From assembly GCA_944381335.1 (NCBI GenBank), contig CALWKT010000116.1, forward strand, positions 1-13,156: a stretch of DNA of 13,156 bases. Direction: 5' to 3'. Made by a program: the position numbers and the translations under genes. The first letter of the stretch is position 1, and every line of letters begins with the position of its first letter. Below the pieces are notes generated by a model. The model saw nothing but the letters and a program-made list of their open reading frames with translations. It was not told where the DNA came from and ran no database searches. Shown here piece after piece: positions 6,403 to 13,156 of this stretch. Source of the stretch: an uncultured Christensenellaceae bacterium. GTDB taxonomy: Bacteria; Bacillota_A; Clostridia; Christensenellales; UBA3700.

Positions 6403-8991
6403 CTATTTCATAACTTTTCTTACCAGCTCGCTGAGAGTGGTCAGCGCCTGTATCGGAGACATATTGTTTACGTCGAGAGATCTGAGTTCCTCTATCACCG
6501 CATTGTTCTCCATCATATCCACCATATCGGGAACCCTGGCTTCAGCCTTTGCGAGTCTGGATTTGTGGGCATCCGATTCAAGTTCTTTGGAGACCGCCTT
6601 GGCGCGGGCAATGACTTTTTGCGGAAGTCCGGCGAGTTTTGCGACTTCGATGCCGAAGCTTTTGTTAGTTCCTCCGCGCATGATCTTGTGCAGGAAGATG
6701 ATGCCTTTGTCCTTCTCTGTCGCAACAATCTTGTAATTTACCGCGCCTTCGAGAGTTCCTTCAAGTTCGGTCAGTTCATGGAAATGCGTAGAGAAAAGCG
6801 TCTTGCAACGTATCCTTGACGTCACGTCTTCAAGCACCGCCTTTGCGATCGACAGCCCGTCGAACGTAGAAGTTCCCCTGCCTATCTCGTCGAGAATGAG
6901 GAGGCTTCTCATCGTTGCGTTCTGAAGGATCGTCGCGACTTCGACCATCTCGACCATAAACGTACTCTGTCCGTACGCGAGGTCGTCGCTTGCGCCTATT
7001 CTGGTGAAGATCCTGTCCGTGATGGAGATCTGAGCCGATCTTGCCGGAACGAAGCAGCCCACGTGCGCCATGAAAGTTATCAGCGCGACCTGCCTCATAT
7101 ATGTGCTTTTTCCCGCCATGTTCGGACCGGTGACAATCATGGTCTTGTTCTGATAGCAATCCAGTTCAGTATCGTTGGGGACGAATTCGTCTGATTTCAT
7201 AAGCGATTCGACGACGGGATGTCTGCCGTCCTTGATGCTTATCCCCTCTATACTGTCGTTGATGACCGGCTTGCAGTAATTGCCTGCGGCGGACACCTTT
7301 GCAAACGACAAAAGCGTATCGCAGACTGCAACCGCCCTTGCCGTGGACTGAAGCATAGGGATCGCCTTCAGCATTTCAAGCTTTATCTGTTCAAACAGCG
7401 CGAGCTCTATTTTCACGCTCTTTTCGACTGCGCCGAGGATCTTGTCTTCGATATCCTTGAGTTCTTCGGTAATAAACCTCTCGCCGGTGGTGAGAGTCTG
7501 TTTTCTGACGTATCTGAACGGGACTTTGTCAAGGTTGCCTTTGCTGACTTCGATGTAATAGCCGAAGACCTTGTTGTACCCCACTTTCAGGTTTTTGATC
7601 CCCGTGGCTTCCTTTTCGTCGCTTTCGAGTTTTGCGAGCCAGGACTTGCCGTCCTTATTTGCATTGCGGTAGCCGTCAAGTTCTTCGCTGTAACCTTCGC
7701 GGATGAAACCGCCGTCTTTCGTCAACGCGGGAGGATTGTCTGATATCATATCCGAAAGCATGTTATATTCGCTTTCCAGTTCGAACATATTGTCCGCAAG
7801 CGAAAGCAAAAGCGGATTTTTGCAGAATTTCAGCGTTTCTTTCAGCTGAGGTATCACCTCAAGCGACTGCCTGATCGCAACGAAATCACGCGGAGACGGA
7901 TTGCCGTAAACCAGCTTGGTGCAAAGCCTTTCAAGATCTTTTACAAGTCCGATCGACCCGTCCAGATTACTTCTCACGCGGCTTGAAGAAATCAGTTCTT
8001 CCACCGCGTCCAGCCTGCCGTTGATTTCCTTTTCGTCTCTGAGCGGCTGTTCAAGCCATCTCCTCAGATTGCGCGCGCCCATCGAAGTGCGCGTTTTGTC
8101 CATGACCTTGAGAAGCGTAGCACGGGTCGAACCGTCGCGCGCGTTCTGCGTTATCTCAAGATTGCGGCGCGCAGTCGCGTCAAGGATCATATATCTTTCG
8201 TTTCTGACGTATCTCAGCCCTGAAATGTGGGAAAGCGCGCGCTTCTGAGTCTCTTTGAGATAGGTGCAAAGCGCGCCCGCCGCCATTACGCAGGTCTTTT
8301 TGTCTTTTATTTCGAATTTGTCAAGATTGGAAACGCCGAACTGCTCCTTGAGCGCTTTTTCCGCATTTGAAAGCTCGAAGCTCCATTCGTTGTGGTTCTG
8401 AAACCTGGGAAGCTTGGACAACCTCATTTCAGATACGTTCTCAGTCAGCGCGAGCGCCTCTGCGTTGCAGATTATTTCCGCGGGGCTTACCGTGATCAGC
8501 GCGTCTTCGATCGACGAAAAATCGACGAGTTCTTTTTCGAGAGTATTGAATTCTCCGGTTGAAACGTCAGCCCACGCAAGCGCGAAAGTCTTCTTGCTTA
8601 CGGCGACGGAAACGAGATAGTTGTTCTTTTTGTCGTCGAGTATGTCGTCCTCGATTACTGTGCCGGGCGTGATGACTCTAATCACGTCGCGTTCAAGCAT
8701 CCCTTTGCTTTCTTCCGGAGACGTGAGCTGTTCGCAGATCGCTACTTTGTAACCGTTGGCGATCAGCTTTGATATGTAACCGTCGACAGCATGGTACGGT
8801 ACGCCGCACATCGGAGCGCGCTGCTCAAGACCGCAGTCCCTGCCGGTAAGCGTAAGATCAAGGACTTCGCTGGCTATCTTCGCGTCTTCGAAAAACATTT
8901 CGTAAAAATCTCCCAGTCTGAAAAGAAGGATCGCATCCTTGTAGTTCTCTTTTACGCTGAGATAGTATTTCATCATTGGTGACAGCGCCAT
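6403..8991 (-). CDS. mutS: DNA mismatch repair ATPase MutS
   Basis: MutS binds base mismatches and small loops and recruits MutL. The 862-residue protein is full length. Near the N-terminus is the mismatch-reading motif F29-Y30-E31 (GDFYEMF). The connector, lever and clamp domains fill the middle. The C-terminal ABC-type ATPase has Walker A GPNMAGKS (622-629), the STFM signature region (676-679), Walker B LLILDEIG (697-704), GTSTFDG (706-712) and the histidine switch THFHEL (735-740). The start ATG 8991 has a strong Shine-Dalgarno, AGGGAGG (8998-9004), 6 nt upstream inside the end of miaB, and the gap to the miaB stop is one base. The SPMMKYY opening agrees with the family N-terminus. Co-transcription with mutL keeps the two partners together. 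Confidence 0.98.
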   Translation of the reverse strand: MALSPMMKYYLSVKENYKDAILLFRLGDFYEMFFEDAKIASEVLDLTLTGRDCGLEQRAPMCGVPYHAVDGYISKLIANGYKVAICEQLTSPEESKGMLERDVIRVITPGTVIEDDILDDKKNNYLVSVAVSKKTFALAWADVSTGEFNTLEKELVDFSSIEDALITVSPAEIICNAEALALTENVSEMRLSKLPRFQNHNEWSFELSNAEKALKEQFGVSNLDKFEIKDKKTCVMAAGALCTYLKETQKRALSHISGLRYVRNERYMILDATARRNLEITQNARDGSTRATLLKVMDKTRTSMGARNLRRWLEQPLRDEKEINGRLDAVEELISSSRVRSNLDGSIGLVKDLERLCTKLVYGNPSPRDFVAIRQSLEVIPQLKETLKFCKNPLLLSLADNMFELESEYNMLSDMISDNPPALTKDGGFIREGYSEELDGYRNANKDGKSWLAKLESDEKEATGIKNLKVGYNKVFGYYIEVSKGNLDKVPFRYVRKQTLTTGERFITEELKDIEDKILGAVEKSVKIELALFEQIKLEMLKAIPMLQSTARAVAVCDTLLSFAKVSAAGNYCKPVINDSIEGISIKDGRHPVVESLMKSDEFVPNDTELDCYQNKTMIVTGPNMAGKSTYMRQVALITFMAHVGCFVPARSAQISITDRIFTRIGASDDLAYGQSTFMVEMVEVATILQNATMRSLLILDEIGRGTSTFDGLSIAKAVLEDVTSRIRCKTLFSTHFHELTELEGTLEGAVNYKIVATEKDKGIIFLHKIMRGGTNKSFGIEVAKLAGLPQKVIARAKAVSKELESDAHKSRLAKAEARVPDMVDMMENNAVIEELRSLDVNNMSPIQALTTLSELVRKVMK

Positions 8992-8992
8992 A

Positions 8993-10315
8993 TCATTCCT
9001 CCCTTTCGCCGAAAAGCGACGCAGATTGCGAGCGTGTTATCTTTACGTTGACGAATTTCCCGATCAAATCTTCTCCGCCCGGGAAAGTGACAAGCCTGCC
9101 GCTGTCAGTCCTTCCGCAGACGCAGCCCTTTTTATTGGGAGAAAGATCTTCGCACAAGATCTCGTACGTCTTGTTTTCGTATTCCCTTGAAAGTTCTTTC
9201 GTGATCCTGTTCTGAGCGGCGATCAGCCTCATTATCCTGTCCTTTGCGACTTCGGGATCGACCTGCGGCATTTTTGCGGCGGGCGTGCCCTTGCGCATTG
9301 AATAGACAAAAGTGAACGCGTTGCTGTATCTGACTCTTTCCACCATATCAAGCGTATCGAGGAAATCGCTCTCCTCTTCGTACGGGAAACCCACCATAAG
9401 ATCGGTAGTAACGCCGCAATCAGGCAGTTTTTCACGTATCGCGTCGATAATATCGAGATAGTCTGCGCGCGTATAATGCCTGTTCATCAGCTTCAGGATC
9501 TTGTCCGAACCAGACTGAACGGGCAAATGGATATTGTTGCAGATATTTGGGTATTCCGCAATGACGTCTATCAGCCTTCTGTTGAAATCCTTGGGATGCG
9601 AGGTCATAAAGCGTATCCTGCGCTTGCCGCCCACCTTCGCCAGTTCTTCGAGAAGATCGGCAAAGCCGTACTCCCCGCCGTAAAGGTCTTTTCCGTACGA
9701 ATTCACGTTCTGACCGAGAAGCGTTATCTCTTTGTAGCCTTCGTCGGCAAGGCGCAGAAACTCGTCCTTGATCGCCTCTTTTGTGCGGCTTCTTTCTCTG
9801 CCGCGCACGTACGGAACGATGCAGTAAGTGCAGAAGTTGTTGCAACCGTACATGATGTTCAGCCATGCGTTTGTACCGCTGGTGCGGTAAAAGCTCTCGT
9901 TTTCGTTGACCGGCGGCAATTCGTTTTCGTCAATTTCGACGTACTTTGCGCGGCTTGCGGCAACTGAAGGTATATACGTCTCCAGAAGCGCCAGATTCGA
10001 CGTGCCGAGAACTATGTCGACAAACGGTAATTTCTCCCTCAGCGCCTTGCCCGCGCCGTCCTGCTGAGTCATGCAGCCGACGACGGCGACGATCATCGCC
10101 GGGTTTTTCTTCTTTTCCGTTTTGAGCATGCCTATGTGCCCCATGGCTTTACGCTCTGCGTTGTCGCGTATGCAACAGGTATTGAAGACGACGACGTCCG
10201 CGTCTTCCTCCTCTTTTGCCTCCGTATATCCCAGTTTCGTCAGTATGCCGGCGATCTTTTCCGATTCGTGCACGTTCATCTGACAGCCGTAAGTAATAAT
10301 CCTGTATTTTTGCAT
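8993..10315 (-). CDS. miaB: tRNA-2-methylthio-N6-dimethylallyladenosine synthase MiaB
   Basis: MiaB is a radical-SAM methylthiotransferase that converts i6A37 to ms2i6A37 in tRNA. The 440-residue protein has the N-terminal UPF0004 domain with auxiliary cluster ligands C11 (YGCQMN), C47 (NTCC) and C81 (VGCM), the radical-SAM CxxxCxxC at C158, C162 and C165 (GCNNFCTYC), and a C-terminal TRAM RNA-binding domain (about 375-435). The start is ATG 10315: the family motif KYRIITYGCQMN begins two residues later. A 58-residue in-frame extension upstream would run into the divergent gene and is not MiaB-like. No Shine-Dalgarno precedes the ATG, and a promoter whose -10 lies 6 nt before it predicts a leaderless mRNA. 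It is the first gene of the five-gene operon and supplies the enzyme that follows MiaA. Confidence 0.96.
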   Translation of the reverse strand: MQKYRIITYGCQMNVHESEKIAGILTKLGYTEAKEEEDADVVVFNTCCIRDNAERKAMGHIGMLKTEKKKNPAMIVAVVGCMTQQDGAGKALREKLPFVDIVLGTSNLALLETYIPSVAASRAKYVEIDENELPPVNENESFYRTSGTNAWLNIMYGCNNFCTYCIVPYVRGRERSRTKEAIKDEFLRLADEGYKEITLLGQNVNSYGKDLYGGEYGFADLLEELAKVGGKRRIRFMTSHPKDFNRRLIDVIAEYPNICNNIHLPVQSGSDKILKLMNRHYTRADYLDIIDAIREKLPDCGVTTDLMVGFPYEEESDFLDTLDMVERVRYSNAFTFVYSMRKGTPAAKMPQVDPEVAKDRIMRLIAAQNRITKELSREYENKTYEILCEDLSPNKKGCVCGRTDSGRLVTFPGGEDLIGKFVNVKITRSQSASLFGEREE

Positions 10316-10321
10316 ATAACA

Positions 10322-10350
10322 ATTATAACGAAAAACAGGGGAAAACTCAA
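10322..10350 (-). promoter_or_regulatory. promoter of the miaB operon
   Basis: On the minus strand TTGAGT (10350-10345) and a perfect TATAAT (10327-10322) are separated by 17 bp. Transcription would begin about 7 nt past the -10, at or within a base or two of the miaB ATG (10315). It is the only convincing promoter I see for the five genes. Confidence 0.75.
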
Positions 10351-10373
10351 ATAAAAAAGAGTAAATAATAAAT

Positions 10374-12632
10374 ATGCGTGCAAATAAAAATAGTAAAGCT
10401 TCTCTTGCAAAAAAGACTGTTTTCGGCATTGCGGTGTCTCTGGCGGTGATCGCGTTCTTCGCTCTCATGACGGTTGCCGGCATTGTCATCTATATCAATT
10501 CCGACGTAGACCTGGACCCGCAGGCTCTCGTCTTTGCAAACACCGTACCCGACGTTTACGACGTCAACGGAGATCTGACTTCGTATTGCACGGCAAGCGA
10601 AATATGCACAGACTACTCCGTCGTGCCTGAGCATCTGAAAAACGCCTTTATCGCGCTTGAAGACAAACGCTTTTACGAACATCACGGGGTGGATTACGTC
10701 CGGATAGCCGGCGCGGCGCTCGCGAACGTCAAAAGCGGCAGACGCGCGCAAGGCGGCTCGACGATCACGCAACAGATAGTAAAAAACGCCTTCCTTTCCA
10801 ACGAAAAAAGCTTTTCGAGAAAGCTGAAAGAAGCGAGAATGGCTGTTTCTCTCGAAAGAAGACTTTCAAAAGACGAGATCCTTGAGACTTATTTCAATAT
10901 GCTCTATTTCGGTTCCGGCGAATACGGCGTGAAAAACGCTGCGCGCAGGTTTTTCGGCTGCGACGTTGAAGATCTGACGATCGCTCAGTCGGCAATGCTT
11001 GCCGGGATCGTCAAAAGTCCCACCAAGTACAATCCCGTGAACAACTACGAAAACGCGCTGAAACGGTCTGCGCTGGTGCTCTCTCTTATGAGAGATCAAG
11101 GAAAGATCTCGGACGAAGAATATAAAGCGGCGTCTGCCGAAAAAATAGTGATCGCAGACGACAAAAGCGCGCTCGACTTTGACAAAACATACGTGACCAA
11201 CGCGCTTTCCGAAGCATGCCGGATCCTCGGAACTGACGAAAAAAGTCTGCGCGCGGGCGGTTACAGTCTTTTCACTTATCTTGACCCCGAAAGGCAGAAA
11301 ACGCTTGGCAGCATTGTCGGCGACGAGGCGTACGCTTCGTACGAAAACACGCTTTGCGCCGCAATCGATTGCGACGTCTCGACCGGCGGCATACGCGCGT
11401 TGCGTTCTGATTTCTCTGCGGATTTCTACAATTTCAGAAGGCAATCCGGTTCTGTGCTTAAACCTCTCGTCTGCTACGCTCCCGCGTTTGAAAACGGACT
11501 TCTTTCCCCCGCATCGGTACTGGAAGACGCTCCGACGGACTTCGGCGGTTACTCTCCCCAAAATTACGGCGGCAAATATTACGGAAGCATTTCCGTCAGA
11601 GACGCTCTTGCGTATTCTCTGAACGTTCCCGCAGTCGCAACTCTGAGATCGGTCGGCGTGCAATGCGGTTATTCCGCTCTTAAAGAAATGGGGTTTGCTC
11701 TTGCCGACGACGACAATCTGTCTCTCGCCCTCGGAAGCACGCTCAACGGATGTTCATTTCTCGAACTTCTCGGAGGATATTTGACCCTTACCGGCGGCGG
11801 AAAATATACCGGAGCGCACTTTATCAGATATATCCGGGACGCAGACGGCAACGTGGTTTACACCCGCGAAAACGATGCCGGAAAGCAGGTCTTTTCAAAA
11901 GAAACCGCATATCTGACGACAAATTGTATGCAGGCATGCGCAAAATACGGCACAGCAAAAAAGCTCTCGCAACTTCGTTTTGACGTCGCTTCGAAAACCG
12001 GCACTGTGGAATCTGCCGGAGGAAATGCCGACGCATACAACGTAAGTTTCACCGGTGACGACTGCCTGTTGTTCTGGATGGGATCCAAGCGCTACGACTT
12101 CCCGATGTCCTCCAAAGTGACCGGCGGCGGAATACCCACACTTATGTGTAAAAATTATCTTGAAAAAATATATTCCTGCAGATCGCCTCGTCCGTTCGGA
12201 AAACCGGCTGGCATTGTCGATATCAGGCTTGACAAAATCGCCTATGAAAACGGACTGCTTGTCCGGGCATCTGAAAACTCGCCGGAAAAATTCGTCAAGG
12301 AAGACGTTTTCAATGCGTCTTTCGTGCCAGCAGAACGGGACGTGTCCTTCGATTTTCCTCAAGCGACATCTTTCAACGCGGAGACGCAGGGAAACAAGGT
12401 GACTATCACTTTCACCGCCGATCCTCATCTCAACTATAAAATCGTCAAAAAATCGCTGTTTACAGACGATAAGATAATCCTTGATATAAAAAACGAAAGC
12501 GGAGAGATAACGGTTTCCGACAATGCGGACGGACTGCTCGGCTACAACCGCTACGTGCTGGTTCCGTATTACTATGACGATGAAAACCGGGAAACCATCG
12601 GCGAAATATATCAGGTCCCGGTCGGCTGGTAA
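10374..12632 (+). CDS. class A penicillin-binding protein (bifunctional transglycosylase/transpeptidase, PBP1A-type)
   Basis: This membrane-anchored cell-wall enzyme polymerises lipid II into glycan strands and cross-links the stem peptides outside the membrane. The 752 residues comprise a basic N-terminus, one transmembrane helix (about 15-41), a GT51 transglycosylase domain with catalytic E96 (EDKRFYEHHG), GGSTITQQ (127-134) and EILETYFNMLYFG (168-180), and a transpeptidase domain with SVLK (nucleophile S360, K363), SLN (415-417) and KTGT (541-544). The C-terminal ~140 residues (about 613-752) look like an exported beta-rich domain I cannot name. The usual GAxxAMVGG strand before SxxK is replaced by TGGIRALRSD (338-347). 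Fourteen cysteines outside the cell fit an anaerobe. The start ATG 10374 has only a weak AAGAG 12 nt upstream, and I could not place its promoter in the 58 bp shared with miaB. Its exact paralogue (ponA or other) is undetermined. Confidence 0.93.
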   Translation: MRANKNSKASLAKKTVFGIAVSLAVIAFFALMTVAGIVIYINSDVDLDPQALVFANTVPDVYDVNGDLTSYCTASEICTDYSVVPEHLKNAFIALEDKRFYEHHGVDYVRIAGAALANVKSGRRAQGGSTITQQIVKNAFLSNEKSFSRKLKEARMAVSLERRLSKDEILETYFNMLYFGSGEYGVKNAARRFFGCDVEDLTIAQSAMLAGIVKSPTKYNPVNNYENALKRSALVLSLMRDQGKISDEEYKAASAEKIVIADDKSALDFDKTYVTNALSEACRILGTDEKSLRAGGYSLFTYLDPERQKTLGSIVGDEAYASYENTLCAAIDCDVSTGGIRALRSDFSADFYNFRRQSGSVLKPLVCYAPAFENGLLSPASVLEDAPTDFGGYSPQNYGGKYYGSISVRDALAYSLNVPAVATLRSVGVQCGYSALKEMGFALADDDNLSLALGSTLNGCSFLELLGGYLTLTGGGKYTGAHFIRYIRDADGNVVYTRENDAGKQVFSKETAYLTTNCMQACAKYGTAKKLSQLRFDVASKTGTVESAGGNADAYNVSFTGDDCLLFWMGSKRYDFPMSSKVTGGGIPTLMCKNYLEKIYSCRSPRPFGKPAGIVDIRLDKIAYENGLLVRASENSPEKFVKEDVFNASFVPAERDVSFDFPQATSFNAETQGNKVTITFTADPHLNYKIVKKSLFTDDKIILDIKNESGEITVSDNADGLLGYNRYVLVPYYYDDENRETIGEIYQVPVGW

Positions 12633-12890
12633 GTACAGAATTATTATAAATTACAGCATTTTTCAGAATAGTTACAAATTAAACGGTTTTTTATAACAGT
12701 TACCCGACAAACCGCAGAACAAAGCGTTAAAAGACCCTGCAAATAATGCCGGGTCTCTGTTTTGCGCTGTGATTCTGTTGCTGTTTAACGACTTTATTCT
12801 GTTTGACGTCTTACTTTAAATGCACTCATGTTTAAACGCATCGTTTAATCGCTTTAACTGATGAAACGGCGCGTTGTTTCTTGACGATTA
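12633..12890. other. AT-rich convergent spacer between the PBP gene and thiI
   Basis: About 258 bp without a gene, between convergent stops. It is AT-rich, with many TTTAA-type words clustered at about 12784-12861, including the palindrome GTTTAAAC (12831-12838). Apart from one terminator-like hairpin I see nothing functional. Confidence 0.6.
12729..12763. terminator. probable bidirectional intrinsic terminator between PBP gene and thiI
   Basis: AGACCC (12732-12737) pairs with GGGTCT (12751-12756), and inner TGC/GCC bases may extend the stem. On the minus strand the stem is followed by TTTTAA, on the plus strand by CTGTTTTG. It lies 100 bp past the PBP stop and 135 bp past the thiI stop. Both T-tracts are short, so efficiency is uncertain; the thiI direction looks slightly better. 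Confidence 0.6.
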
Positions 12891-13156
12891 TCAGTTGTGA
12901 GGCTTAAGAACAACCGTCTCGATATTCGCTATCGCATCGGAAACGAGCTGACCGAGGTTTTCTATCTTCGCCTGCTCCTTGACGGCTATCTCCACAGAAG
13001 GTTTGATCACGGGATTTTTGGGAAGGAATACCGTGCAGCAATCCTGATACGGAAGCTCGCTGAGTTTATACGTGCCTATCTCCTCCGCAGTTTTCATTAT
13101 CTCGTACTTATCCATTCCGATAAGCGGTCTGAAAACAGGCAGACTTTGAACGGCGT
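12891..13156 (-). CDS. thiI: tRNA sulfurtransferase ThiI (4-thiouridine synthase), C-terminal end only
   Basis: ThiI adenylates and thiolates U8 of tRNA to s4U and in many bacteria also supplies sulfur for thiamine synthesis. The window holds the last 87 or so residues. The frame is open to the right edge, reading LPVFRPLIGMDKYEI, so the ATG at 13115 is internal. Diagnostic ThiI blocks are RPLIGMDK, IGTYKLSELPYQDCC and FLPKNPVIKP. The protein ends about 40 residues after these, leaving no room for the C-terminal rhodanese domain of E. coli ThiI; this matches the shorter Bacillus-type form, which relies on a partner cysteine desulfurase. The gene is convergent with the PBP gene. Its start and upstream neighbours are outside the window. 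Confidence 0.93.
   Translation of the reverse strand, partial: AVQSLPVFRPLIGMDKYEIMKTAEEIGTYKLSELPYQDCCTVFLPKNPVIKPSVEIAVKEQAKIENLGQLVSDAIANIETVVLKPHN

Noticed and set aside
10316..10489. 58-residue N-terminal extension of MiaB
   Set aside because: It runs through the miaB promoter and into the divergent PBP gene; the family N-terminus starts at 10315.
10866..11663. 265-codon open frame antisense to the PBP gene
   Set aside because: It is a shadow of a strongly recognised class A PBP with all catalytic motifs; no family features and no ribosome-binding context.

Overview
The window looks like an ordinary chromosomal housekeeping segment of a Bacillota, probably Clostridia-like, bacterium. 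Three things suggest this: the gene order miaB-mutS-mutL-miaA-(YnbB-type PLP enzyme) next to lexA; a LexA operator of the GAAC-N4-GTTC class; and a ThiI that appears to lack a rhodanese domain. The exported penicillin-binding protein has 14 cysteines, which fits an anaerobe. This placement is inference from gene order and protein style, not from a database search.

Layout. Positions 1-755 (+) hold the C-terminal part of a Xer-type tyrosine recombinase, cut by the window edge. lexA (836-1465, +) has its own well-formed promoter with a LexA operator inside it, and ends at a strong intrinsic terminator. Next comes a gene-free, AT-rich convergent spacer (1512-2186) with degenerate repeats and LexA-box-like dyads. 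On the minus strand a tightly packed five-gene operon runs from 10315 down to 2235: miaB, mutS, mutL, miaA and a methionine-gamma-lyase/YnbB-family PLP protein. It ends at a GC-rich hairpin at 2187-2209. Gene junctions are 1 nt, 7 nt, a 4-nt overlap and 1 nt, so translation is probably coupled. A class A penicillin-binding protein (10374-12632, +) is divergent from miaB across 58 bp. A second AT-rich convergent spacer follows (12633-12890), then the C-terminal end of thiI (minus), cut by the right edge.

Functionally the window combines DNA maintenance (Xer recombination, SOS control, MutS/MutL mismatch repair), tRNA modification (MiaA and MiaB act one after the other on A37; ThiI makes 4-thiouridine at U8) and peptidoglycan synthesis. 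I found no mobile element, CRISPR array, rRNA or tRNA, and no clearly new defence or biosynthetic system. The points most worth a second look are the repeat and dyad structure downstream of lexA, a predicted leaderless start for miaB, the lexA leader dyad, and a conservative substitution in the MutL endonuclease motif.
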